Below are positions 17,952 to 28,624 of a DNA stretch of 64,000 bases, piece by piece (position 1 is the first letter of the stretch; every line of letters starts with the position of its first letter). The notes beneath the pieces are model-generated. The model was not told the origin of the DNA and did not search any database. It saw only the letters and a program-made list of their open reading frames with translations. The stretch covers positions 248,001-312,000 of the forward strand of contig NZ_JAZARE010000001.1 of assembly GCF_036231905.1 (NCBI RefSeq), read 5' to 3'. The position numbers were made by a program, and so were the translations under genes. The stretch is from CAMLIZ01 sp036231905 (lineage in GTDB: Bacteria; Pseudomonadota; Gammaproteobacteria; Burkholderiales; Burkholderiaceae_C).

Positions 17952-18350
17952 TCAAGTGCCAGCGTGCGCGCGGAGCCAATCGGCGAACGCATCCTCAGTG
18001 AGCTCGCCGCCGGCAAGCTTCAGCATCGTCAGGACGCAGTCCGCATCCGACGCGGCCAGCGAGGCGCCGTTGAGCTCGAGAAAGAGTTCCACCGCCACGA
18101 AGGCCGTTCGCTTGTTGCCATCGACGAATGGATGGTTGCGAGCAATGCCGAATCCATAGGCAGCGGCCAAGGCAGCCACGTCGGGATTCCCGTAGTTCGC
18201 CAAATGACGAGGCTTCGCAAGCGCAGACTCCAGCAGGCCCTCGTCTCTTGTTCCACCCGCTCCCCCGTGCTCGGACAGCTGCTCGTCGTGGACCGCCCTG
18301 ATCACCGCCGCATCAATCCAGATCCAACCGTCGTTCGTAGGGAGCCTCAC
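17952..18350 (-). CDS. Doc/Fic-family toxin (death-on-curing type)
   Basis: 132 residues from a GTG start. The Fic/Doc core motif HPFVDGNKRTA is intact (H-x-F-x-D-G-N-K-R). Doc toxins phosphorylate EF-Tu; other Fic proteins AMPylate targets. The GTG overlaps the stop of the upstream AbrB-like antitoxin by four bases (GTGA), the classic arrangement with antitoxin first. It is on the strand opposite to the urease genes, between ureC and ureE. Confidence 0.88.
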   Translation of the reverse strand: MRLPTNDGWIWIDAAVIRAVHDEQLSEHGGAGGTRDEGLLESALAKPRHLANYGNPDVAALAAAYGFGIARNHPFVDGNKRTAFVAVELFLELNGASLAASDADCVLTMLKLAGGELTEDAFADWLRAHAGT

Positions 18351-18571
18351 TTCGCCAGCTCGCGAAGCACGTCACGGCGCTTCTTCATGATCCGCCGTGC
18401 CGCAGACATCTGCCGCTCGAATTCTGGGCTGTAGGGAGTGAGACGTACTCCATCCACCGCCTCGGTCATGTACACCGTGTCGCCCTTTTCGAGCTTCAAT
18501 CGGGCGAGCACCTCCTTGGGCAAGATCACTCCCACCGAATTGCCGATCTGGGTGAGTTTCAGGGCAGTCAT
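18347..18571 (-). CDS. AbrB/MazE-type antitoxin
   Basis: 74 residues from ATG 18571, with GGAG six bases upstream. The N-terminal swapped-hairpin DNA-binding fold is shown by LTQIGNSVGVILPKEVLARLKLEKGDTVYMTE, the SpoVT/AbrB signature. The C-terminal tail (FERQMSAARRIMKKRRDVLREL) is basic and helical and probably binds the Doc toxin. A 16-bp perfect palindrome directly upstream is a likely autoregulatory operator. Confidence 0.87.
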   Translation of the reverse strand: MTALKLTQIGNSVGVILPKEVLARLKLEKGDTVYMTEAVDGVRLTPYSPEFERQMSAARRIMKKRRDVLRELAK

Positions 18572-18583
18572 CACGATCTCCGT

Positions 18584-18599
18584 TATAACGATCGTTATA
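18584..18599. promoter_or_regulatory. Palindromic operator/promoter of the antitoxin-toxin pair
   Basis: TATAACGATCGTTATA is a perfect 16-bp palindrome in an AT-rich patch of an otherwise GC-rich region. It sits 12 bases upstream of the antitoxin start and ~35 bases upstream of ureE on the other strand. Its position just before the antitoxin RBS, and the TATAAC that could serve as a -10 box, fit autoregulation by the AbrB-like protein. Confidence 0.6.
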
Positions 18600-18634
18600 C
18601 TAATCCATCCTGTTTCACCGGACAAGGCGATCCC

Positions 18635-19297
18635 GTGCTAACCATCAACAAACTCCTTCCCGGCGGCCACGGCCTGAGCACGGTGCTGCTCAAGCGCGCC
18701 GCCACCGTTGAACTGGACTGGGACGTGCGCCAGAAAAGCCGCTTCGACGCGACCGACAGCCAGGGGCGCCCGCTCGGCGTGTTCCTGCCGCGTGGCAGCG
18801 TGGTGCGCGGTGGTGACGTGCTGGTGGCCGAGGACGGCTCGCTGATCCGGGTGACGGCGGCCGACCAGCCGGTGCTGGTGGTGCGCCACTGCCCCGACCA
18901 CGGCAGCGCCTTCGACCTGCTGCGCGCGGCCTATCACCTGGGCAACCGGCATGTGGCGCTGGAGCTGCGGCCGGACCACCTCAAGCTGGAGCCGGACCAT
19001 GTGCTGGCCGACCTGCTGCGGCAGATGCACCTGATCGTGAGCGAGGCGCAGGCGCCCTTCGAGCCGGAGGCGGGGGCCTATGCGGCCGGCGGCCATGCGG
19101 CCCACATGCATGGACACGAGCACAGCCACCACCCCGATCACGATCACGGTCACGGCCATCACGCGCCGCCCGCGTCCGCATCCTCTCCCGCACGCGGCCG
19201 GCCGATCGGCGTGGCGGTCACCGCCGCACCCGCCCCGGCCCATGTGCACGGCCCCGGCTGCGGCCACGACCACGGGCATGGCGACCGCCCACATTGA
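18635..19297 (+). CDS. ureE: Urease nickel metallochaperone UreE
   Basis: 220 residues from GTG 18635, with AAGG at 18624-18627. N-terminal UreE peptide-binding domain followed by the metal-binding domain containing HCPDHGSAFDLLRAAYHLGNRHV and the DHLKLEPDHVLADLLRQM segment. The C-terminus is very His-rich (HMHGHEHSHHPDHDHGHGHH and HGPGCGHDHGHGDRPH), so the protein should store or deliver several Ni(II) ions. The tail overlaps ureF by 20 bases. Confidence 0.95.
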   Translation: MLTINKLLPGGHGLSTVLLKRAATVELDWDVRQKSRFDATDSQGRPLGVFLPRGSVVRGGDVLVAEDGSLIRVTAADQPVLVVRHCPDHGSAFDLLRAAYHLGNRHVALELRPDHLKLEPDHVLADLLRQMHLIVSEAQAPFEPEAGAYAAGGHAAHMHGHEHSHHPDHDHGHGHHAPPASASSPARGRPIGVAVTAAPAPAHVHGPGCGHDHGHGDRPH

Positions 19298-19982
19298 GCC
19301 GCTGCAGCCGGCCTCCCTGCTGCAGCTGATCTGGCTCGCCTCGCCGGCGCTGCCGGTGGGGGGCTTCAGCTATTCGGAAGGCCTGGAGCCGGCGGTCGAA
19401 TCCGGCCACGTGAGCGATGAATCCAGTGCCGCCACCTGGCTGGCGGATCAACTGCACCTCAGCATGGCGCGGTCGGAGCTGCCCGTGCTGGCAGCCGCCT
19501 TCCGCGCCTGGCAACAAGGCGACCCGCAGCGCCTGAGCGCCCTCAACGACTGGGTGCGCCAGACCCGCGAATCCAGCGAGCTGCTGCAGCAGACGGAGCA
19601 GATGGGGCGCTCGCTGCTGGACTGGCTGCGCCACCGCGATGCCGCCGATGCGCGCCTGGCGGTGCTGGCAGCCTTGCGACCCGCGCCCACCTGGCCCGTG
19701 GCCTTTGCGCTGGCCACGCTGCAGACCGGCGCCCCGCTCGCCGCCTCCCTCAACGCCTTTGCCTTCGGCTGGGCGGAAAACATGGTGCAGGCCGCGATCA
19801 AGGCAGTGCCGCTGGGCCAGGCCGCCGGCCAGCGCATCCTTCAGCAGCTGAGCCACGCCATTCCCGCGGTGGTGGAAGGCGCGCTCGCCCTGGACGACAC
19901 GCAGCGCCAGGCCTTCGCGCCGATGCTCGCCATCCTGAGCGCGCAGCACGAGACGCAATACTCGCGCCTCTTCCGTTCCTGA
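19278..19982 (+). CDS. ureF: Urease accessory protein UreF
   Basis: 234 residues from ATG 19278, inside the 3' end of ureE. The family start LIWLASPALPVGGFSYSEGLE is intact, followed by an all-helical body and the C-terminal SILSAQHETQYSRLFRS-type end needed for UreG contact. UreF works with UreG and UreD/UreH to load nickel into urease. Followed six bases later by the CYTH gene. Confidence 0.95.
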   Translation: MATAHIEPLQPASLLQLIWLASPALPVGGFSYSEGLEPAVESGHVSDESSAATWLADQLHLSMARSELPVLAAAFRAWQQGDPQRLSALNDWVRQTRESSELLQQTEQMGRSLLDWLRHRDAADARLAVLAALRPAPTWPVAFALATLQTGAPLAASLNAFAFGWAENMVQAAIKAVPLGQAAGQRILQQLSHAIPAVVEGALALDDTQRQAFAPMLAILSAQHETQYSRLFRS

Positions 19983-19988
19983 ACCGCC

Positions 19989-20522
19989 ATGGCCCGCAAC
20001 ACCGAGATCAAGGCCCGCGTGGACGACCCCGCAACGCTGGAGGCGCGTGCCCGCGCCATCGCCGGTCGCGGCCCCGAGCTGCTGCTGCAGGACGACACCT
20101 TCTTCCACTGCGCCCACGGCCGGCTCAAGCTGCGCGAGTTCGGCGATGGCAGCGCCGAGCTGATCGCCTACGAGCGCCCGGATGCCACCGGGCCCAAGAC
20201 CTCCCGCTACATCGTCACCCCGGTGCCGGAGCCGGCCGCCATGCGCGAGGCGCTGGTGCGCAGCAACGGGCTGCGCGGCCGCGTGCGCAAGCAGCGCACC
20301 TTGTACCTGGTGGGCGCCACGCGCGTGCACCTGGACCATGTCGAGGGCCTGGGCCACTTCATGGAGCTGGAAGTCGTGTTGCGCCCGGACCAGCACGAGG
20401 AAGAAGGGCTGGCGATCGCCCGCTCGCTGATGCAGCAGCTGGGCATTCCCGCGTCCGCCCTGGTGGCCGGCGCCTACATCGACCTGATCGAACAAACACC
20501 ACAGCCCGAGGGGCATCCATGA
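19989..20522 (+). CDS. CYTH-domain protein (CyaB/thiamine-triphosphatase-like)
   Basis: 177 residues with the N-terminal E-I-K-A-R signature (NTEIKARV) of the CYTH triphosphate tunnel fold, plus LKLREFG and ELIAYERPD strands and the late GHFMELEVVL. CYTH enzymes hydrolyse or cyclise triphosphates (class IV adenylate cyclase, ThTPase, triphosphatase). It sits between ureF and ureG, and its stop overlaps the ureG ATG by four bases, so it is co-expressed with urease maturation genes. A link to urease is not established; the exact activity is not assigned. Confidence 0.82.
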   Translation: MARNTEIKARVDDPATLEARARAIAGRGPELLLQDDTFFHCAHGRLKLREFGDGSAELIAYERPDATGPKTSRYIVTPVPEPAAMREALVRSNGLRGRVRKQRTLYLVGATRVHLDHVEGLGHFMELEVVLRPDQHEEEGLAIARSLMQQLGIPASALVAGAYIDLIEQTPQPEGHP

Positions 20523-21169
20523 CCCTGCATTCGATTCCCGGCCGCACCAAGAAACTGCCGCCCCTGCGCGTTGGCGTCGGCGGCCCGGTGGGCTCCGGCA
20601 AGACGACCTTGGTCGAGATGCTCTGCAAGACCATGCGCGAGCGCTGGGACCTGGTGGTCGTCACCAACGACATCTACACGAAGGAAGACCAGCGCCTGCT
20701 CACCGTGGCCGGTGCGCTGGAGCCGGAGCGCATCGTCGGCGTGGAAACCGGCGGCTGCCCGCACACCGCGATACGGGAGGATGCGTCCATCAACCTGGAA
20801 GCGGTGGACCGCATGCTGGAGAAGTTTCCTGACGCGGACATCGTGTTCATCGAGTCCGGCGGGGACAACCTGGCCGCCACCTTCAGCCCCGAGCTGAGCG
20901 ACCTGACGATCTACGTGATCGACGTCGCGGCCGGGGAGAAGATCCCGCGCAAGGGCGGGCCCGGCATCACCAAGAGCGACCTCTTCGTGATCAACAAGAC
21001 GGACCTCGCGCCCTACGTGGGTGCCAGCCTGGAGGTGATGGCCGCGGACACCGAACGCATGCGGCGCCAGCGGCCCTATGTGATGACCAACCTGAAGACG
21101 CGCGAAGGCCTGGCGGAGGTGGTCTCGTTCATCGAGACCAAGGGGCTGCTGGTGCCCGCTGGCCGCTGA
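20519..21169 (+). CDS. ureG: Urease maturation GTPase UreG
   Basis: 216 residues. P-loop GPVGSGKTT (22-30), the metal-binding CPH motif at Cys80-His82, switch region ESGGDNLAATF and NKTDLAPYVG for guanine recognition. UreG hydrolyses GTP to drive nickel insertion with UreE, UreF and UreD. It is the last gene of the locus and converges on bfd with only two bases between stop codons. Confidence 0.97.
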   Translation: MTLHSIPGRTKKLPPLRVGVGGPVGSGKTTLVEMLCKTMRERWDLVVVTNDIYTKEDQRLLTVAGALEPERIVGVETGGCPHTAIREDASINLEAVDRMLEKFPDADIVFIESGGDNLAATFSPELSDLTIYVIDVAAGEKIPRKGGPGITKSDLFVINKTDLAPYVGASLEVMAADTERMRRQRPYVMTNLKTREGLAEVVSFIETKGLLVPAGR

Positions 21170-21171
21170 GC

Positions 21172-21399
21172 TCAGGCCGTCGCGAACGCGCTGGCGGTGA
21201 GCTCGCGTTCGCGCTGCGGGCGATGCACCGTGATGGTGGCGCAGGCCTGCTCGAACACACCGCGGGCGCACTCCTCGCAGCAACCGCAGTTGCGCGCGAT
21301 GCAGGTTTCATCCTGCAGCGTCTCGAAATCCGGCACGCCGTCCTTCACCGCCTGGGTGATGTCACGGTCGGAAATGCGATGGCAGAGGCAGACGATCAT
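21172..21399 (-). CDS. bfd: Bacterioferritin-associated ferredoxin
   Basis: 75 residues from ATG 21399. [2Fe-2S] ligands fit the Bfd/BFD-like fold: CLC near the N-terminus and CGCCEEC near residue 40. Bfd donates electrons to bacterioferritin to release stored iron. The bacterioferritin gene is upstream on the same strand, and a Fur-box-like sequence precedes bfd, fitting induction under iron limitation. Confidence 0.9.
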   Translation of the reverse strand: MIVCLCHRISDRDITQAVKDGVPDFETLQDETCIARNCGCCEECARGVFEQACATITVHRPQRERELTASAFATA

Positions 21400-21448
21400 C
21401 GTGTACAGCAAGGCCGGACCCCCCGGCTGCTGCACAGTCTAGCCTAAA

Positions 21449-21463
21449 CGAGAATGCTTCTCA
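21449..21463. promoter_or_regulatory. Candidate Fur box upstream of bfd
   Basis: CGAGAATGCTTCTCA is an inverted repeat (GAGAA-TGC-TTCTC) matching 10 of 14 positions of the 7-1-7 Fur consensus. It lies 50 bases upstream of the bfd start. Family knowledge (bfd is Fur-repressed in enterics) supports the reading, but it is a short match. Confidence 0.45.
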
Positions 21464-21497
21464 GTTGATTTCCACCCCGCGCTTGGGGGAAATCAAC
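21464..21497 (-). terminator. Hairpin downstream of bacterioferritin
   Basis: Arms GTTGATTTCC (21464-21473) and GGAAATCAAC (21488-21497) form a perfect 10-bp stem, lengthened by two G-C pairs after one mismatch. It starts four bases after the bfr stop. No clear U-tract follows, so it may be a terminator or a 3' stabiliser. Confidence 0.45.
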
Positions 21498-21500
21498 TCC

Positions 21501-21971
21501 TCACTCTTCCATTTGCGATTGCAGGTAGTTCTGCACACCCACCGCGTCGACAAGGCCGAGCTGGGTCTCGAGGTGGTCGATGTGCTCCTCGGTGTCCTTG
21601 AGGATGTCCTCCAGCAGGTCGCGGGTGACATAGTCGCGCACCGCTTCGCAGTGGGTGATGCCGTCACGCACGGTCTGCTGGGCCGCGCTTTCCAAGGTGA
21701 GGTCGCAGCGCAGCAGCTCCACCACGTTTTCGCCGATCAGCAGCTTGCCCAAATCCTGCAGGTTGGGCAGGCCGTCGAGCATGAGGATGCGCTCGATCAG
21801 CCGGTCGGCGTGTTTCATCTCGTCGATGGACTCTTCGTACTCCTTCTTCGCCAGCCGCTCGAAGCCCCAGTGCTTGAGCATGCGGTAGTGCAGGAAGTAC
21901 TGGTTCACGGCGGTGAGTTCGTTCTTCAGCTGCGCGTTCAGGAACTGCAGGACCTGGGGATCGCCTTTCAT
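21501..21971 (-). CDS. bfr: Bacterioferritin
   Basis: 156 residues, normal length for a 24-mer subunit. Ferroxidase ligands are present in NELTAVNQYFLHYRM (Glu18), DEMKHAD (Glu51, His54) and the late TEEHIDHLE. Met52 is in place to coordinate inter-subunit heme. It stores iron as a ferric mineral in the cytoplasm. A strong AAGGAG ribosome-binding site lies seven bases before the ATG. Pairs with bfd downstream. Confidence 0.96.
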   Translation of the reverse strand: MKGDPQVLQFLNAQLKNELTAVNQYFLHYRMLKHWGFERLAKKEYEESIDEMKHADRLIERILMLDGLPNLQDLGKLLIGENVVELLRCDLTLESAAQQTVRDGITHCEAVRDYVTRDLLEDILKDTEEHIDHLETQLGLVDAVGVQNYLQSQMEE

Positions 21972-22078
21972 GCGCTTTCTCCTTGTGTTTGTGGGTTGCG
22001 GGCGATTGTGCTGCGACAAAGCGCCCGCGCCTGAAAACCCCGCGGCGCCGCAGTGAGTGCGAACGCTTCGCGACCGCA

Positions 22079-22564
22079 TTACGGTCTGAACACCCCCGGC
22101 CACAACCACAAGGCGCCTGCCGTCATCGTGAGGTAGCGGCCGAACTTGCCCACCGCCATGAAGGCGACGCAGGGCCAGAACGGCAGCCGCAGCCAGCCCG
22201 CCACTGCGCACAGCGGGTCGCCCACCAGCGGCAGCCAGCTCAGCAGGCAGGCCTTGGCACCAAAACGTTCCAGCATGCGCAAGGCCCGATGCTCGTGCGG
22301 CTTGTGGTGGGTGACACGTTCGTAGGTGCGTTCGGCGCCATAACCCATCCACCAGGAGATGGCACCTCCGAGCGTGTTGCCGGCGGTGGCCACCAGCACG
22401 GCCGGCCAGAACAGCGACGGATTGAGCTTGACCAGGCCGAACACCGCCGGTTCCGAGCCCAGGGGCAGCAGCGTGGCCGACACCATGGACACCAGGAACA
22501 CCGTGCTGAGGCCGAACTCGGGCAGCGCCAGGGCCGCCAGCCATGTGTGCATCCAGGCTTCCAT
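22079..22564 (-). CDS. YqaA/DedA-like membrane protein
   Basis: 161 residues with about four hydrophobic segments. Visible features are the conserved N-terminal VFLVSMVSATLLPLGSEP, the GNTLGGAISWWMGY motif and WLPLVGDPLCAVAGWLR, matching the YqaA branch of the DedA/SNARE-associated superfamily. DedA relatives help maintain membrane potential and flip undecaprenyl phosphate or phospholipids; YqaA itself is poorly characterised. Single gene, divergent from dusB. Confidence 0.85.
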   Translation of the reverse strand: MEAWMHTWLAALALPEFGLSTVFLVSMVSATLLPLGSEPAVFGLVKLNPSLFWPAVLVATAGNTLGGAISWWMGYGAERTYERVTHHKPHEHRALRMLERFGAKACLLSWLPLVGDPLCAVAGWLRLPFWPCVAFMAVGKFGRYLTMTAGALWLWPGVFRP

Positions 22565-22648
22565 GGCGGCCGATTATGGGTGGCGCACCGGGTGCGCGGC
22601 GGTGGCTGCCATGGCGCGGCGCAGCATGGGCGCGCCCACCCCGGCCGC

Positions 22649-22654
22649 TATACT
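22649..22654 (+). promoter_or_regulatory. Candidate -10 box for dusB-fis-purH
   Basis: TATACT lies 39 bases before the dusB start in GC-rich surroundings. The matching -35 is weak. It is the best promoter candidate for this three-gene unit. Confidence 0.4.
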
Positions 22655-22693
22655 CCTGCCTCCTTTTTCAGCACTCCCCTTCTCCCTCTTCCC

Positions 22694-23734
22694 ATGCGCA
22701 TCGGCCGGATCGAGCTGCCGAATCACCTGTTCGTCGCCCCCATGGCGGGTGTGACGGACCGGCCGTTCCGCCAGCTGTGCAAGCGCCTGGGCGCAGGTTA
22801 TGCGGTGAGCGAGATGGTCACCTCGCGCAAGGAGCTGTGGAACTCGCTGAAGACCTCGCGCCGCGCCAACCATGAGGGCGAGACCGCGCCGATCGCCGTG
22901 CAGATCGCCGGCACCGACGCGGCCATGATGGCCGAGGCCGCGGCCTACAACATCGACCGCGGCGCGCAGATCATCGACATCAACATGGGCTGCCCGGCCA
23001 AGAAGGTGTGCAACAAGTGGGCCGGCTCCGCGCTGATGCAGGATGAGCCGCTGGCGCTGGCCATCGTCGAGGCGGTGGTGGCGGCCTGCGAGCCGCACGG
23101 CGTGCCGGTGACCTTGAAGATGCGCACCGGCTGGTGCGAGAGCGAACGCAACGCGGTGCGCATCGCCCGCGCGGCACAAAGCGCCGGCGTGGCCATGGTC
23201 ACGGTGCATGGCCGCACGCGCGAACAGGGCTACAAGGGCGAGGCCGAATACGCCACCATCGCGGCGGTGAAGGCCGCCCTGTCCATCCCCGTGGTGGCCA
23301 ACGGCGACATCGACTCGCCGCAGAAGGCCCGCGAGGTGCTGGCTTTCACGAAGGCCGATGCGCTGATGATCGGCCGCGCGGCGCAGGGCCGGCCCTGGAT
23401 CTTCCGCGAGATCGCGCACTTCCTGGCCACCGGCGAAACATTGCCGCCGCCTGAAGTGCGGCAGGCCAAGCAGTGGCTGGTGGAACACCTGCACGACCAC
23501 TACGGCCTGTACGGCGAGCAGGCCGGCGTGCGCACCGCGCGCAAGCACATCGGCTGGGCGGTGCGTTCGCTGCCGGGCGGCGAAGCCTTTCGCGCCCGCA
23601 TGAACCTGCTCGAGCGCTGCGAGGACCAGGTGCTCGCGCTCAGCGACTGGTTCGATCGCCTGGCCGACACCCATCACCGGCTGCCCGCCACCAGCGGCGC
23701 GGCCAACGACGACACCATGGCGCTGCAAGCATGA
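22694..23734 (+). CDS. dusB: tRNA-dihydrouridine synthase B
   Basis: 346 residues. FMN-dependent TIM barrel with APMAGVTDRPFR, the catalytic-Cys motif INMGCPAKKVCNKWAGSAL, MRTGW, VHGRTREQGYKG and ANGDIDSP. It reduces uridine in the D-loop of tRNAs (position 17 in E. coli). A -10-like TATACT lies 39 bases upstream. The dusB-fis pairing is the same as in enterics. Confidence 0.96.
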   Translation: MRIGRIELPNHLFVAPMAGVTDRPFRQLCKRLGAGYAVSEMVTSRKELWNSLKTSRRANHEGETAPIAVQIAGTDAAMMAEAAAYNIDRGAQIIDINMGCPAKKVCNKWAGSALMQDEPLALAIVEAVVAACEPHGVPVTLKMRTGWCESERNAVRIARAAQSAGVAMVTVHGRTREQGYKGEAEYATIAAVKAALSIPVVANGDIDSPQKAREVLAFTKADALMIGRAAQGRPWIFREIAHFLATGETLPPPEVRQAKQWLVEHLHDHYGLYGEQAGVRTARKHIGWAVRSLPGGEAFRARMNLLERCEDQVLALSDWFDRLADTHHRLPATSGAANDDTMALQA

Positions 23735-23741
23735 ACCGACC

Positions 23742-23978
23742 ATGAGCAAGAAGCACATCGAGGACTGCATCCGCGACAGCCTGGAAACCTATTTCAAGGA
23801 CCTGCGCGGTGCCGAGCCGCATTCGGTGCACGAAATGATCATGGCGGCGGTGGAAAAACCGCTGCTGGACGTGGTGATGCAGCATGCCGAGGGCAACCAG
23901 TCGCGTGCGGCCGAGTGGCTGGGCATCAACCGCAACACGCTGCGGCGCAAGCTGCTCGAACACAAACTCGTGAAGTGA
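23742..23978 (+). CDS. fis: Fis-family DNA-binding protein
   Basis: 78 residues, short form. The C-terminal HTH GNQSRAAEWLGINRNTLRRKL is the Fis/NtrC-type motif. The N-terminal beta-hairpin arm of the enteric protein is shortened, as usual in betaproteobacteria. Fis shapes the nucleoid and activates rRNA promoters in E. coli. It lies eight bases after dusB and eight before purH, clearly one operon. Confidence 0.93.
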   Translation: MSKKHIEDCIRDSLETYFKDLRGAEPHSVHEMIMAAVEKPLLDVVMQHAEGNQSRAAEWLGINRNTLRRKLLEHKLVK

Positions 23979-23986
23979 CTTCTCCC

Positions 23987-25558
23987 ATGACCACCGCCCT
24001 GATCTCCGTCTCCGACAAGACCGGCATCGTCGATTTCGCGCGTGCCCTGCAGGGCGCCGGCGTCAAGCTGCTGTCCACCGGTGGCACGGCCAAGCTGCTG
24101 GCCGATGCGGGCCTGCCGGTGACCGAAGTATCCGAAGTGACCGGCTTCCCGGAGATGCTGGACGGCCGGGTGAAGACCCTGCATCCGCGCATCCACGGCG
24201 GCCTGCTGGCCCGCCGCGATTCCGCCGAGCACATGGCTGCGCTGCAGCAGCACGGCATCGGCACCATCGATCTGCTGATCGTCAACCTGTACCCCTTTGC
24301 CCAGGCCACCGCTCGACCTGACTGCACGCTGGACGACGCGATCGAGAACATCGACATCGGCGGCCCCGCCATGCTGCGTGCCGCCGCCAAGAACTGGCAG
24401 GACGTGGCGGTGGTGATCGACCCCAGCGACTACACCCGCGTACTGGCTGAGCTGCAACGCGGCAAGATCGAACGCAACACCAAGTTCATGCTGGCGAAGA
24501 AGGTGTACGCCCACACCGCTGCCTACGACGGCATGATCACCAACTACCTCACCGCGCTGGAAGAAGGTGCGGAGAACACCACGGCCAGCGTGCCGGCACG
24601 CCAGGAGTACCCGGCGGTGTTCAACCTGCAGCTGGTGAAGACGCAGGGTCTGCGCTACGGCGAGAACCCGCACCAGAGCGCCGCCTTCTACCGCGACGCC
24701 AAGCCGGCCGACGGCACCCTGGCGCACTGGGTGCAGTTGCAGGGCAAGGAGCTCAGCTACAACAACATCGCGGACGCCGACGCGGCCTGGGAGTGCGTGA
24801 AGACCTTCGACGCGCCGGCCTGCGTGATCGTCAAGCACGCCAACCCCTGCGGCGTGGCGGTGGGCGGCACGGCGGTGGAGGCCTATGCCAAGGCCTTCAA
24901 GACCGACCCGACCTCGGCCTTCGGCGGCATCATCGCCTTCAACCAGCCGCTGGACGCGGCCGCCGCCGAAAGCGTGGCCAAGCAGTTCGTCGAAGTCATC
25001 ATCGCCCCGAAGATCAGCCGCGAGGCGCGCGAGGTGTTCGCCGCCAAGCAGAACGTGCGCCTGCTGGAGGTGCCGCTTTCGCGCCAGGGCAACACGCTGG
25101 ACGTCAAACGCGTCGGCGGCGGCATGCTGCTGCAGTCCGCCGACGCCAAGAACGTGGCCGCCAGCGAGCTGCGCGTGGTCACTGCCAAGCAGCCGACGCA
25201 CGAGCAGATGCAGGACCTGCTGTTCGCCTGGAAGGTCGCCAAGTTCGTCAAGAGCAATGCCATCGTGTTCTGCGCCAGTGGCATGACGCTGGGCGTGGGC
25301 GCCGGCCAGATGAGCCGGGTGGATTCCGCCCGCATCGCCGGCATCAAGGCGCAGAACGCCGGCCTCACGCTGCAGGGCTCGGCGGTGGCCAGCGACGCCT
25401 TCTTCCCCTTCCGCGACGGCCTGGACGTGGTGTGCGATGCGGGCGCCACCTGCGTCATCCAGCCGGGCGGCTCGATGCGAGACGACGAAGTGATTGCCGC
25501 AGCCAACGAGCGTGGCATCACCATGGTGTTCACCGGCACGCGCCACTTCCGCCACTGA
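23987..25558 (+). CDS. purH: Bifunctional AICAR formyltransferase / IMP cyclohydrolase
   Basis: 523 residues, full length. N-terminal MGS-like cyclohydrolase domain (LISVSDKTGIVDFARAL, STGGTAKLL, GRVKTLHPRIHGGLL) and C-terminal AICARFT domain (LRYGENPHQSAAFY, KHANPCGVA, PGGSMRDDEVI). It performs the last two steps of de novo purine synthesis. It follows fis by eight bases. GC-rich hairpins downstream (25563-25640) may end the transcript. Confidence 0.98.
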   Translation: MTTALISVSDKTGIVDFARALQGAGVKLLSTGGTAKLLADAGLPVTEVSEVTGFPEMLDGRVKTLHPRIHGGLLARRDSAEHMAALQQHGIGTIDLLIVNLYPFAQATARPDCTLDDAIENIDIGGPAMLRAAAKNWQDVAVVIDPSDYTRVLAELQRGKIERNTKFMLAKKVYAHTAAYDGMITNYLTALEEGAENTTASVPARQEYPAVFNLQLVKTQGLRYGENPHQSAAFYRDAKPADGTLAHWVQLQGKELSYNNIADADAAWECVKTFDAPACVIVKHANPCGVAVGGTAVEAYAKAFKTDPTSAFGGIIAFNQPLDAAAAESVAKQFVEVIIAPKISREAREVFAAKQNVRLLEVPLSRQGNTLDVKRVGGGMLLQSADAKNVAASELRVVTAKQPTHEQMQDLLFAWKVAKFVKSNAIVFCASGMTLGVGAGQMSRVDSARIAGIKAQNAGLTLQGSAVASDAFFPFRDGLDVVCDAGATCVIQPGGSMRDDEVIAAANERGITMVFTGTRHFRH

Positions 25559-25664
25559 AGCGCCGCGCGCCCACGGCGCGGGCGGGGGCTTCGGCGCCCG
25601 GATAACCCCTGCGCCAAAGCTCCCACCTTTGGGGGAGACCTGCGCCCGCGCGGTTCCCCGTTCC

Positions 25665-25670
25665 TATACT
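25665..25670 (+). promoter_or_regulatory. Candidate -10 box for the hybrid kinase operon
   Basis: TATACT is 44 bases upstream of the kinase ATG; the upstream -35 region is poorly conserved. The preceding 100 bases hold short GC-rich stem-loops from the end of the purH unit. Confidence 0.35.
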
Positions 25671-25714
25671 GACCCAAACGCGCCCTCAGTGGCGCGCACA
25701 GGGACGGGCGCTTC

Positions 25715-28615
<2,901 letters not shown>

Positions 28616-28624
28616 GATGCGCGG

